Shown: positions 37,960 to 49,725 of the stretch, one piece after another
Layout: every line of letters begins with the position of its first letter
Position numbering within the stretch: position 1 is the first letter of the stretch
Assembly: GCF_031877795.1 (NCBI RefSeq)
Contig: NC_133971.1
Span: 16,516,825 to 16,580,824 of the forward strand
Source of the DNA: Strix aluco
Taxonomy: Eukaryota > Chordata > Aves > Strigiformes > Strigidae
Length of the DNA: 64,000 bases
Direction: 5' to 3'
The notes under the pieces: generated by a model
Told to the model about the DNA's origin: nothing
Databases searched by the model: none
The model's input: only the letters and a program-made list of their open reading frames with translations
Program-made: the position numbers and the translations under genes

Positions 37960-40900
37960 GTAAGTTCAGGGCTGAAATCTAATTTAACCAAATGGAAAGT
38001 ATTTATTGATTAAAAAAAAAAAAAAATCCCTTCAAGTGATATCTAACTTCCTTTTCTCCTAGTTGCGTCTTGGACCCGAATTTGAGGTCACTTGTATTCT
38101 TTGTCCCTTTCTCCACTGATCTAGGATATACTTTCTCTTCCAAAACCTGTTTTAACATATTTTTTTCCTTGTATATTTGTGGTTAGCCCCTCTGTCTTTC
38201 TCATTCTGAATGCTGCAACAGCCAAAAGCAGCATAAACCCTTTAGCAACTGCATTTTGCAATATGAGGAACAGGAAGGATGTAGCTGCCTACTGGTTTAC
38301 TCATGGATGGATTTTATATGCTCTCTTTTCTTGAATCTCCATTCTGAATCTGTCCTTCCATCTCTGTTCCTATACATTTAATCTTCTATTGTGTGTTTGT
38401 AGCTACCTGCTCTCTTGGTGTTCCTTAGCACTGGTCCACATATTTTGCTGTTTTCTTGTTCGTTCATCTGCCTGTCATCTGTCCACAGAATCAGAGCATC
38501 TGAGCAAAGCCAACAAAGTGTCAATTCTTGGCGCAAAGTTTAGACCCCCTTTATAATTTTCCCTGCAGATCCGGTTGGTGTAAAAAGAAAAATAATTTTC
38601 AACAATTAAATTATATGTCTTTATAGGAGTCTATATGCCCTCTCCTAATGAAGTTTCAGGTTTAAAAAAAGTTATGTACAAAACGTATGAGCAGAGGCAT
38701 CTGGAATCATGCCCAGCAGAGGGCACTTCAGCTTGAAAATGAGACTAGCATTGAAAGCTGTAGTCTAAATACCTCTAAACTGGCTATCTTTGTTTAAAAC
38801 ATGAATATTTAAAAAAAATTAATGAGAATCAGGAAAAGAGTCTTTGCATTGTGACTGGTACTTTATTGGCACTGTCTTCTACAAACTGTCTGCGGCCAAA
38901 CACCATTGTACCATGTAAGAATCTGGGAACTGAAGGAGAAAAAACACTCCCCATACAGTTTCAGGTGTGACTTTACCAAAAGAAATGATACCTTTGTTGT
39001 GACCTTGTGTCATCTAAAATTGAACATAATAGCATATGTTAAAGCCATCTTTTAAAAACGTTTTTCCCCAAAATGGGTGCTTCTGATTTCTTTTTTGTTG
39101 TAATTTTTATTTATTCTTCTAATTAAAAAGGTACTGAAATTAGAGAACACTGCAACCTATAAATTGTTTTTTGAGAATGACGGTGTAAATGACTTAACAC
39201 CAAATAGTAATTTATTTCCCATTTCAATTCAGTGCTGACATTATCTTGTAATGCAATACTTACTTATGATTCTATCTGCCATTAATGCATTTAACAGTAT
39301 ATGATGACAAATCTTATTAAGATAAGAGGGGCCTTATGCTCTTCCATTTTCCCTGGTGTGAATCAGAAGTTACTGCCTTGAATTAAAAACATTTATTTTT
39401 GTGTAAGAATTTAATGGTGTAAATTAGGAAAGTCAAGCCTCACATGTGGTGATGCACCAAATTCTGTTACAGGACATTTAAATTCTGTCTCCCACTGAAC
39501 AGCAGGGTACCGTTTTTATCCTTCCTGTTGAATGCAGAATCACTTTTCCATTTATGAATTGAGCCTGAGCAGAGTGCTCTCAGTAGTGGCTGCTCCTCTG
39601 TTACTCCACACACAGAATATATTAGGACACCTGTTCACACTTGTAAGGCAAACAACAAAGAAACCAAAATACTTTCCTGCAGACAAATTGGTCTGTGATT
39701 AGTGGAACTAATGAAGTTTCCCTGCCTGCAGATTCCTGTCCTTCATCCCTGGTCCCCTCAGCAACCCTCCCACCAGAAGGATTACCACTTTCTCTCTGCT
39801 GGTATTCCCTATGCTCTTCCCCTTGTCATTTTTCCCCTACAGTCATGCCAGCTCCTGTGTTCCTCCATCCTCTGAACCTTCCTGAAATACCTTCTGCAGG
39901 TTCCTCCTGCCCCGTAACCCCCAGCAGCACTTCTGCCTGGCCCTGGGTGACTCAGGGGCTGAGTGGCAGCTGGCCAGCTGGCCAAGGGTTATTAGCCTGA
40001 GGTTTCTGTTCTCAGGGGTGATGCTAATTCCAGTCTCTTGGTTTACTATCAGACTCTGAGACTTTCTCAGCGCTCAAGGGAATTTAATACCTTCAAGACA
40101 ACTGCCCCCTGTTAAATTTCATAGAAATGGATCAACAGATATTAAAGTGTGTCTTTATTCTCTCCTCCTCGTCCCAGTGATTGGTCTTTGTTAGACAAGT
40201 TTCTATTTGGTTTTGCTAAACTGCTGATCTTTCTCCTACCTTGCTCTCTCTTGTTTCACAGATCCAGTGCCGTGGTTACCACTCTTGTACTGATATTATT
40301 AACTGGACAGAAGCCAGCACAGAGCAGGAAAGGAGTGCTTAGCCCCTTGGTATTCTGAAGGCCATGTATGCAGCTTCCATTAATAAACTTCTAGATCTTG
40401 CACTTGAGGACAGTATGCAGCGTTTGCCTTTAAGTATGGCAAAAAGAAAAGAGAAAGATAAATACTGAAAATCTTCAGGTTTTTAATACTTAAAAATCCT
40501 ATCCAAACGTATTTATGCTCCCGTAGGTGCTGCCCTGTATTGGGTATCTGAATGCCAATACTCTCAATTGAGGCCTTCAAGCTCCTTTGTTGCATTGAGG
40601 CTTTTCTGTGTTTTCTAAAAATGAAAGCATGGACAGCCTTTTTCATCAACATGTATTTAATGAATGTGTCTGCAAGTTTTCAGATTGTCCCGTTTGCTCA
40701 GTGCAGAGCACTGGTGATAGAGATAGCTGGGAGCAGAAGAATTACACTGTGCTTGGCAAGATGGCTTTTTGCTCAGCCTCACAGCACCAAATCTCCCAGT
40801 GAATATAAAGTTGTTTTCTCTACGTGTAACTTTCCCAAAGTTGTATTTAAAAAAAAAAACACAAAAAAACCCCAAACCCCAGTCATTTTTATCTCAGTAA

Positions 40901-41749
40901 ATAATTTTTTTAAAAAAAGAGGTTTTTAGATTGTTATGGTTACCATATAATTATACTGAGCAGAAATTTTTTGCAAACAAATAAAGCACAGTCAGTGAAT
41001 CCTATGCTGGCAAAGGATATACACATGGGTCTTTAGGGACTAATGAACAAACTAAATTATTTTGGTTAATGAGGGACTACTGATAAGCCATAAGCACTTA
41101 CAGATACATGTTTTATTGCTGTGTTGTATCAAGGTCCTGGCTTAAGCCCTAAGCTAAGGAGCTGATCGGTATTGTAAGAGACAATGAGTAGAAATAATAA
41201 ACAAAACCTCCACAAAAGAAGCAATTCTTTCTTTAAACTGCAATTTGTAAAATTGTAAGTTGACTTCAGTCTTATGATAAATAGAACCCTTACCTAAAAG
41301 GCAACTTGCAACTTGCTTCTTAATTCTCCGAATACTTGATACTGCTTACTTTGCTTTAGAAGCAACATCCAATACATATGTCAGATTTCTTTATCATTGT
41401 TTTGTGTTTGGGTTTTTTTTAATGAACTGTGAAGGCTCCTGCCTTTTCCACTTTCATAGCCGAGAGATGATAGGACTGGTAAAAATGTGATAGTTAAGTA
41501 TTTTACGATTTAAAAATACTGTACTTTTATTTATGTACCTCATTCTGTAAAGGTAATTAGGGAAAAAAACCCCAAACAAGAAAAACGTGTATGAATTTCT
41601 CTAAACTGTTTAATGAGGCCTAATATAAATCTGAATTTCAAATCACATTAGGACTGTTGTATGCCTGTTGCATTTAAGGTGACGAATTAATTTGGTAAGA
41701 GATGAATCCCCTTGCGTTCTAGTCAGTCCCCAGAGATTAGAGGGGCTGG
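37960..41749. other. AT-rich stretch without recognised genes
   Basis: A local C-rich patch at 39720-40000 gives an open frame of 101 codons with low-complexity Ser/Pro content and no recognised domain. Several A- and T-runs occur (about 38010, 40845, 40905). Nothing further can be supported. Confidence 0.5.
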
Positions 41750-41756
41750 GGGGGGC

Positions 41757-42290
41757 TGGACGTACCTCTTCATAGGTTTGTCAGTTATTGCCATGACTAT
41801 CGGCCTGACACCAGATGCACGAACAGCCCTTGTGCTGTAGGTCCGGTGGCATTCAAAAGAAGCTGTCAGGGTCGCGAATAGCACAGTTTATTCTTATGCA
41901 ACATCTACAGATTCTTTGAGATTGCCTACGATAAATGCACAGACTGCAGGTTGGCTGTAGAGCACTACACACAAAAAATGATTGCAATCACACACAATTC
42001 CCAGGTAATCACTCGGCGTAGCCAAGGGCCCAAACCTCACCAAAAGGTGTCCCTTCTGGGGCGGGGGTGCGAGGAGCACAGACTCGTCGGTCTGTCCCTC
42101 CGATTTGGTATCGGATTTTCATCTCTCCGAGTTAGACACAAACTTGGGGTAGTATTTATCTAAGTGTGTGTGTGGGAGCGGGTGGGACTGTGGTCAAGCC
42201 ATTGTTTCTTGAATAACAATGCTGCACATTTCTTGGTGCAAGGTGTGTGCTGTTTTTGTGGGAAAAGAGGAAGAATGAGAGATAATGTCT
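41757..42290 (-). mobile_element. Possible degenerate LTR, minus strand
   Basis: On the minus strand this segment is richer in CpG than its surroundings. It contains a TATA-like ATAAATAC near 42160 and, about 270 bases on, AATAAA (complement of 41887-41892) followed by CTGTGCTATTCGCGACCCTGACAGC, resembling the R-U5 part of an endogenous-retrovirus LTR. No flanking retroviral genes, no clear TG..CA ends and no target duplication were established. It could equally be the 3' end of an unknown transcript. Confidence 0.3.
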
Positions 42291-45200
42291 AGAGAGTTGT
42301 TCAAAACAGTCCTTGAGAGAAGAGGAAGAGCAGGAGATAAATCTGTATGGTTGGGTCAGATATTTCTCAAGGAAAAGTGGAAGAACGGGACCGTGCAGCC
42401 TCCACCTCACTTTGCATTCCTCCTTGGTGCCATGGCAACACAAATCACCGGATCTTCATCCTGTCCTGTGTTTGTTCTGGGCACCGTGTGTTAAGGAAAT
42501 GTGCGTTTTGCAGTTTTTTCATTGTTTTGCTTTTCCCACGCTTCCAACAATGCCCAAATTTTAAATGGCAGTTCTGGCTTGCCACTCAGTTGGCCTTTTA
42601 TTTTGTGTCACAAATTAACAAACCATGTGGTTTTATATCACTCTTTCATTAGAGCAGTGCTACACTTAGAGACAGGAAAATTTCATTACAGTAGTTTTGT
42701 TTGAAGGCAACTCCCATTTGTGCGGGGAAATAAAGACACTTTCAGGCCATATTTAGGCGTTTTAATTATGGATAAATATAAAGCAGTGAAAACTGCCTTC
42801 TAGTTTTCCATGCTTCCTAACAACACAGATCAGTGCAAAGTGCAGTTTATGCTCATTAGCATCAATGTACCAGCGTCCAGGTGCTACATTGCTCTTCAGC
42901 AGCCGTTGTTGATAATGCATGGCTAATGCTGTATACAATAGAGAACTTATTTACAGGTGAAACAGTTCTTGAAAATGTGTGGTGTTTATGACACTCTGTA
43001 AAACAGTGTCTGCTATCTGTACCTGAAGAAAGAGGATATACTAAAATCATGAAAGGACAAAAAGCAGCCATGTGCTGTTTGCTGAACGGGATTAGTATCT
43101 CATAATGCCTTTTTTTTTTTTTTTTTTGTTCTGTGGCTTGTTCTGTGTCTCTAAGTGATACCATCTTGTGGGTCTAAATAAATAAGGTAATACATAGAGT
43201 TTGTTGCACTGATTTAATATTTTGGGATTGGATTCATAGTCTGGGGAAAGGTGAAAATATAACTTGGCTTGGTCACAATGCCAGGATTCTGAGGACCAAA
43301 ACAAGAAGAATACCATGGTCTTTACATTAAATGGTCAAAATCCCAGTGTGCTTTGATCAGATCTGAAGAGAATGAGCACTACAGCAGTGATCACCTTCCC
43401 TTCCCCTGCCCGGGCATTTCGGAGGAAACGCTTCCCCTCCCAAGGCCATTCCTGCCTATGAAAGGAGATGGAACAATTCCCATGGCAGGCACCTGGCTAT
43501 TTATCACTGTGTCTGAAATCAAGCTTTTTCAGAATGTTTAGATGTTGTTTCCTGTTGTCATCTCTAATGATAAAGTATTGTATATTGTTGTCACTCTTTG
43601 CACTTTTGACTAGCTTTGTCTTACTATCCTTTACAAGTCATGTCTACTGATGACTTCTCTTTTGCTAATACATTTATAGCAATGTTCAGTGTCTGCACAT
43701 CGCTTAACTAAGCTTAACTACGAAAAGGTCCTGGTTTTGCATAATCTCTTAGCCCTGAAATGTTTCAGATCAGTGAAGTGAAACCAAATTTGTGACCCTG
43801 AGTAGATGGACTGGGCTTTGCATCCTGAGTTTAAGTTGTGAGGAAAACCGAACTTGAAGAGTTGTGTCATTCTAATCTTGTTTTTTGTGTTGGGATGCGG
43901 CTGGGCAGGAGAGGTTCCAGAGCACGCATGCATCCTGTTACCATAAGACTCCCACTTGTATGATGGTAAGGGTAGTGTCTCAGCTGTGATCTGGTGGAAT
44001 TTTGACTGATAACAGTCCTGGTTGACACTTGAACTGTATGTTACTTTTTATGATTACACTGTCTGATGTTTCTTGTCTCTTCCAGTGGTGTAAAAAACTT
44101 TCATATATTGTTCATTCTTCTCTCGCCAGATAAAACCAGTGTAGTTGGGTATGTTTAGCTATCCTCTGGGTTGTGATCTGTTTCCTGCATCCTGTGAGAG
44201 TGCATAATGCTTTCTGCTCAGCATCAGTGAGAGAACACATACCCTCAGGACCAGCCTCCTGTTATTCTCTACCCATACAGTGTCAGACATGGGCTTCCTT
44301 GCTGACATTCATGGTAGAAATCATCACAGCTATGACTAGGTCTGTCTACCTGAATAAGGTGTCCAGGCTCCCACTGTAGTCTATGGAAGTTCTTTTGGTT
44401 GTGGGGTGTGGTTTAGGGCGTGATTGATCTTGCCTAATAAAAGCCTTTCCTGTAGGATGTGTCAAGCCAGCCTTGAATGCACGGATTGCACAGACTGTGC
44501 AGGAAGTCTGAGGCAAATGGACTTGGTGTTGGCAGCCGTATTGTAGACAGAACCTCTGTGTAGATGAATCCTGTTTTTAGTGTTCTATGTGTGAGTGGAC
44601 ACTGCTCAGGAGAGTCCTCTGCCTTGCCTTTGTTTGCTGTGGTCCACCCAGGCTAGAAAACGAACAGGCCCAGTCTGCAGAACAGCTTCCTGCAAAGAGG
44701 TAGGGAGCAGCTGTCTGGGCAGCATCTGGAGTGTGAACTGCTTCAGCTGTGGCTTCTGTGGGAACAGGGGGATCATCTGGAGTCATCCTCCTGTGCCGGC
44801 ATACAGGCTGGCTGGCTATCAAAACTTTGAGCTGTTCCTGCTGTGTCAGCACATCCTCCTGTAAATATGCAGTAGACTTGGTCCAAAACTGAAAAAGCCT
44901 CTGGCCTGCTGAGGTTGGGGTAGCTGCTCCTAACTGCCTGTTAAGTAAAAATATATAACAGTTGAGTCATTTGTATACTGTGAGTGTGCCCTTGATGAAC
45001 AGGAATATAGGTAACATGGCATAAAGGTGGTGGGGAATTCTGGTTAAAAAGGCCAAACTGGAGGGAAAGGCATGACTAGTACTGGCAGTGGTGTCCAGGT
45101 CATGTGGACACACAGCAAAAATCATAGGCATGTGCCTGGAAAACACTCGAGGTTGCTGCACAGCAAGTGAATTGATAAGCTGCAAAGCATTATTCATTTA

Positions 45201-47381
45201 CAGCACATCAGAGTCCATCTATAATTTAGTCACACACCATGGGTAAATCAACAAGAACTCTTTTATTTTTGTGTCTTCTTGTCAATGTTTTGTTGATGCT
45301 GTTGCTTTTAAAATCCTATAGCTTTTGGGGAGACTTTCCCAGCTTGTACTACAGTGAGGAGGCTTTGACAGCTGAATTGGGCTCTGGTCTCCATCTGTTC
45401 CACCACTCCTGCATATATTGGCATTCTGCCTACACTGATGTCTTACTGACCACTTCTTGTTTTGCACCCAGCAGATGTGAAGGTGACCCAGAAAAGCTTC
45501 AATTTTGTCCACACGTTCAGTTTGCCCTTTTACTTCATGTCTGCTGCAGTTGGCACCAATGGAGTGAAGATAAAACATAGCTATTTGGCTCAGCTTCTAT
45601 GAGACCCCTATGCAGCCAAGGATGTGGGCACTGCTGTAAGCACAGAGAGCAGAAAACAGGCTAGTATATCTGTTTGCCTACTTGTGAGGTCCTGGTAGCT
45701 ACAGGTAGTTGCAGAGGTTTGGTTTTTGTTTGAGTTTTTTTGTTTGTTTTTTTTTTTTTTTTTTTCTTGGTGTGTGGGAACAGTTTCCATATGTTACAGA
45801 AACCCTGTGCCCCTTACCTTGAGTGACAAGCATTCTCCTCCTTATCAGCTCTTCAATGATGCCATCAAATCACCAGTTGCTTACAAACAGAATTCAGGAG
45901 ATGATATGGAGGTGATGCAAGAGCTGGACGTAAGAAGGGCTCTACATGCTGCACTCCTCCCAAGTGATTAACAGCTCTGCTCTTTTTTCCCAGAGAGAAA
46001 GCAGAGCCTGTGGCAGAGGGTGAAATTGCCTTATGCTGGTGACACCATGGACTTTGTGTGCTGCTTGTGTCTACGTTGGAAGGGCTGAGGTGGTGACCCT
46101 CTGAAGAGCCCACACTGCCCTAGACCAAATTTGAAATAACCGTAGCAGAGTGTAGCTATTGCTTTCATGCTTCTCAGCAGTTCCTTGTCCTGCTGCTTTC
46201 CAGAGATTTGTCCTGCAGAAGTAGAGTGAGAATTTGTCATCTAAGGGGAGAGCTGTCCTGAAGAGAAGCCCCTGTCTGCCTAAACCCTGGACCCTGAGTC
46301 TGTTTTGCCCTTTGCTCTGGATTTCTGGGGCTTGTTAGAGCTGGCCTTCACAGACAAAAGTGAATTTTCTCATGTCCTGAGAGCTCTGATGATGGGCAGC
46401 TGGGCCTCCCCTTCTTGTGGGAGACTGTCTGGGTGTGATCTTCCTTGACTCAGCCCTAGCCACTGCACATCACGGTCAAGGAAAGGGTGAGAGCATCCCC
46501 ATGTCTGTAGTTGCTGCATGCTGCTTCAAGGCAAAGCTTGCCAGGAGAGCTAAGCTACTCTTGGACCTGCAGGGAAGGGTCCTGCCAAGATGCTTTAATA
46601 GTACCTACTGGAGAAAATAAACACTAAGTATTTTTTTTTATAAAGCTTTGAGCTTGCATCCTTCCTGCCCTTTTGTTAGAAGGCAGTCCAGTTACGATAC
46701 AGTGCAAGTCTGTTACGAACCAGCCAGATCCAGGGGACTTCTGAACATGGGGAATTTCTCCTTTCAGGTCCACTAGAGCTGAATCCAGTGGACTCTCACA
46801 CCCAGGAGGCTTCTTCTGTCCTAGCTTGATGGATGTGGCTGCTGCTGTTCCCACGCGTGTGTTCAAAAGGTTTACACTGCATTCCAAAGAGACAGATACA
46901 CAAACACACGTGCAGACTTACACAGTTGATGTAACAGCAAAACAGATTGATGCAGGCAGAGCGATGCCTTTACCAGCGCCCATGTATTCGTAACCACCAC
47001 TTACATAAACATGCTGGTCCTTTTCTGCCTTTCCAGATGATCAGGATTGGATGTTTACTAGCAAAACACAAACACACGTTCAGTCCCTAGATTCATAAGC
47101 ACAGCACGTGCATAGATTCCTCAACTAACAGTATGGAAATTAAGTCCGTGTAATATCCGTGCCTGCATGTCAAGTTCCTTACCCCATCACCAGTGCAAAC
47201 CGTGGGTCTTTCCAGATCTGTGTCTCCTGTGCCATGACAGAGTCCAGTTTCTACTTCACTGGTGCATTGTGCACACACACAAGGATCCCACCAGTAGATG
47301 GCCTAAGACACTTTGTGTTTCCCACTTCTGTGCCCGAGATCTCTAGCCCCCTATGACCAGACGTCCCTTTTTGCACTGCAC
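42291..47381. other. Stretch without recognised genes
   Basis: Open frames are short and overlap on both strands. One at 45239-45580 (113 codons) starts in a strong context (CACACCATGG) and has a hydrophobic N-terminus (LLFLCLLVNVLLMLLLL) followed by a cysteine-rich part. No family is recognised and no splice or poly(A) context supports it. T-runs lie at about 43108-43128 and 45749-45767. Confidence 0.45.
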
Positions 47382-47868
47382 CCTCCCCCTCCCCTCTGAC
47401 AGGCTCGGGTTCAGCCCTTCTGAGTGACTCTTTCCCTTTGTGCCCGACCTGGCTGCCTGCAGCCTCGGCATGGAATCCTTGCCTTGCACAGGAGACTGAA
47501 TTGGACTGCGGTGTGGTGAGCTGTGAAAACTGCCAACTTTATTTCAAGAACTAAGTCACCTTCAGCATTTGTGTGCACTCAGAGCAGCATGGTCAGGACT
47601 GAACAGGCCTTTGACACTGAGGCTGCCTTTGGATCAGCAGGCAGTGCCCCAGTAGATGGTCGTGGTATACTGCAGCTTGAACTTTCAGCCTTTTTACCCC
47701 TTAGGATCTGCAGGATCTTTAATCTGCAGATTAAAGAATTCCACCAGCTTCTGGCATGTTGGTATTGGCCTTGGCCTCTGAAAGGGGGTTGAGGTGAAGA
47801 CTGGCCATGGCGTTGGAGTAGCAGTTACTGCTGGGCACAGTCTCATCTGTACCAGGATCCAAGGATCC
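47382..47868 (-). pseudogene. Inverted partial copy of the acrosin-like 3' end
   Basis: Read on the minus strand this matches the acrosin-like exon 5 tail and downstream sequence at 32678-33211. It starts with [20 protein letters not shown], continues [13 protein letters not shown], loses about 13 residues, and resumes with QKLVEFF. It then meets an early stop at about 47694-47696. The former 3' UTR follows, including TTGAAATAAAGTT (AATAAA at the complement of 47538-47543), TCAGTCTCCTGTGCAAGGCAAGG and CTCAGAAGGGCTGAACCC. About 18 bases present in the first copy are missing near 47470. The catalytic part is absent, so it is a non-functional duplicate in inverted orientation about 14 kb from the first. 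Confidence 0.85.
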
Positions 47869-47874
47869 AAGGAA

Positions 47875-48245
47875 AGTGTGTCTAAATTGAGGGGAAGCAA
47901 AAGGGTGGGGGGCCTGGAGAGTGAAGAAGACTGCTGCCTCCTGGAACCCTCGCTGGCAGGATCGACGTAGGAACCCAGACCGGTGATGTCTATTCCTCTA
48001 TTCCCTCCATCTCCCTCCTTTCTTTTTTCCCCTTTTCCTTCACTACCATTAAACAATGCAAGGCATACTGTATTGCTTGCCACAACTCGTTATATACTTA
48101 GCCAATTATCGTGTGTCCAATTAACACATTGTGGGAAGTTAATAAATGTTTGAACTTTGAGACTTGTCTCACCGTTGTCCAATCTGTTGGTGATTTGTGA
48201 ATCTGAGTCACTTGTCTCCCCCATCTGAGTGGCACGGGACAGTCT
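47875..48245 (+). mobile_element. Possible solo LTR fragment, plus strand
   Basis: A pyrimidine-rich run (47995-48035) is followed by a TATA-like TTATATACTTAG (48090-48101), a CCAAT (48102-48106), and AATAAA at 48141-48146. Then comes a U5-like segment ending near GGCACGGGACA (48230-48241). The spacing of TATA-like box and poly(A) signal is compatible with a short LTR. No retroviral coding sequence or target duplication was found, so this remains a suggestion. Confidence 0.3.
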
Positions 48246-48536
48246 GACATAGTACATAGATCACTATGCGTTTCTCCTAAAGGTCATTGATTCTTAATTC
48301 AAGTCCAGAAGTGGTCAGGGCCATGGGAAAGGAGGTGGGGAGGAGGGGTTGTGGAGAACACCGGAAAAAGAAGAGAGAAGGAGGCACTAAACATCTAAGT
48401 GTAACCACTCCAAACATAAATTCAAGAACAAACTTCATCTCTTTGTTACAGAGTGGAGATGGAGCCAAGGAGTAACATTCCCTAATATAGTGCTGCCCAG
48501 ACACTCACAGACACAGGATTTCTTAAAACAAGTGCA

Positions 48537-48542
48537 TTTATT
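48537..48542 (-). promoter_or_regulatory. Poly(A) signal AATAAA downstream of the ITPRIPL1-like gene
   Basis: TTTATT on the plus strand reads AATAAA on the minus strand, in CCAATAAATGCAC. It lies just past the last family-like residues, where a 3' end would be expected. Confidence 0.5.
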
Positions 48543-48810
48543 GGGTATTTAGGGGCAGAGACTATATGCAGATGCAGCATGGGAAGCAGGGAACTGGCTT
48601 GTGTTCGGCTTGTCATGGGGCAGAGGAGGAAGCACAACACGTTCTCTGGCAGGTACTCTCCGGGGATGCAGGAGTGCCTCGCCAGCAGGTCCCCCATGGT
48701 GCCCAGCTTTGGTGGAAGACGTGCCGAGGGGTGGTCTCAGGGGCACCAACAGCAGGCGGTCGATGATGTTGCTCTTGGTGGTGCTCAACCTCAGGCTGGA
48801 TGCATCCCTG

Positions 48811-49278
48811 TCAGAAAAGAGTTCTTGGGAAGGGCTTGGCAGATGCAGTGGGGGTCCCCACCTTATCTAGGGGCTTGCCTTGACCCAAGGCATCACAGGG
48901 ATCTGCTTTGCCCTCCCAGTCATCCTCCTCTACCTGCTCCTCGGCACTGCTGGCGCTTGCCCACTGGCTGCTGCTGTCACAGTCAACGTTCCTCTGCCTG
49001 GGCAGCCAGTAGAGCCCAAAGATCACAAGCAGGGTTTCGGCACAGACCCAAAACCACCAGTTCTGACAGGCAGCAAGGAGCACGCTTTCTGGAGCAAGGC
49101 CCTGCGGTTCCTGGCTCCTCTGTTCAATCTCCTCCAGTAGCCAGGTCATCTCCCGGCTCTGCTGCTCCTCATGCTGCTGCAGGAGGTCTTGTGTGGCCAT
49201 GTCCACCTGCTCATCCACTCTGAGTGCGTACTGCAGGATGCTCAGCAACGTCAGGATGTGGGTGATGCCCACAGCCAT
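48811..49278 (-). CDS. Open N-terminal frame of the ITPRIPL1-like gene (155 codons)
   Basis: This is the intact part of the ITPRIPL1-like gene: MAVGITHILTLLSIL start, a Gln/Glu-rich coil, one strong transmembrane helix near residues 75-95, and an acidic tail (SAEEQVEEDDWEG) before the stop. If transcribed it could give a short membrane-anchored peptide without the family's cytoplasmic or catalytic-like domain. Its start is fixed by the splice acceptor just upstream. Confidence 0.5.
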   Translation of the reverse strand: MAVGITHILTLLSILQYALRVDEQVDMATQDLLQQHEEQQSREMTWLLEEIEQRSQEPQGLAPESVLLAACQNWWFWVCAETLLVIFGLYWLPRQRNVDCDSSSQWASASSAEEQVEEDDWEGKADPCDALGQGKPLDKVGTPTASAKPFPRTLF

Positions 49279-49648
49279 GGTCTGGAGGAGGAGGGAGAGA
49301 AGGGGCTCAGTGGGGCTAGGTGGCAGTGAGATGGCACCTGGGGCAGCAGGGGAGAACATGCAGGGGCCCAGGGGTGGGTGGGAGAGGGAGTGAGAGAATT
49401 TGGAGACACTAAGGGGGAGGGTGGTGAGCGCTGCAGGGACAGGGACATCTCCCCACAACCCCCGGGCACTGGCCGTGGCTGGCAGCCCCAGCACCCCTGC
49501 GCCCAGCCTCAAGGGCAGCACCTGCCCTGCCCCAGGCGCCCCCCACAGCAGCTGCGCCCTCGCCCCGGCTGTAGAACCTCCCCTCAGGGGCCAGAGCTTC
49601 TGACCCGGCCCTCGTCCAGCCCAGCCTTCCCCCCACCGGCCTCACTCA

Positions 49649-49700
49649 CCGCTGGCCCGAGCCGTACTGCAGCAGGTGCTCTCGACTGGCACCCTTGGTG
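49649..49700 (-). other. Likely 5' non-coding exon of the ITPRIPL1-like gene
   Basis: A good donor on the minus strand (CCAGCG|GTGAGTGAGG, last exon base 49649) lies about 370 bases upstream of the coding-exon acceptor at 49282. The 5' boundary of this exon is not visible; 49700 is approximate. Confidence 0.4.
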
Positions 49701-49725
49701 ACATCCCTTGGTGACTTCTCCTCTG

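Larger units (their letters stand above)
48482..49281 (-). pseudogene. ITPRIPL1-like gene with a frameshifted second half
   Basis: ITPRIPL1-like proteins are single-pass membrane relatives of the inositol-trisphosphate-receptor-interacting protein. Minus strand: the coding exon follows a pyrimidine-rich acceptor (CCTCCTCCAG) at 49282, with ATG at 49278-49276. The first 155 codons are open: a short hydrophobic start, a coiled segment (QQHEEQQSREMTWLLEEIEQ), a membrane segment (WWFWVCAETLLVIFGLYWL) and an acidic Ser-rich stretch, then a stop at 48811. Past the stop, family-like pieces continue in two other frames: IDRLLLVPLRPP (about 48758-48725), then GDLLARHSCIP and ENVLCFLLCP (about 48697-48610). 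The part joining the halves is missing, and the product would be far shorter than the family (about 500 residues). I infer a pseudogene; a truncated membrane protein from the first frame cannot be excluded. Confidence 0.6.

Noticed and set aside
47382-47868. Processed (retrocopied) acrosin pseudogene
   Set aside because: Homology continues beyond the poly(A) signal into flanking DNA and no A-tail is present, so DNA duplication fits better.
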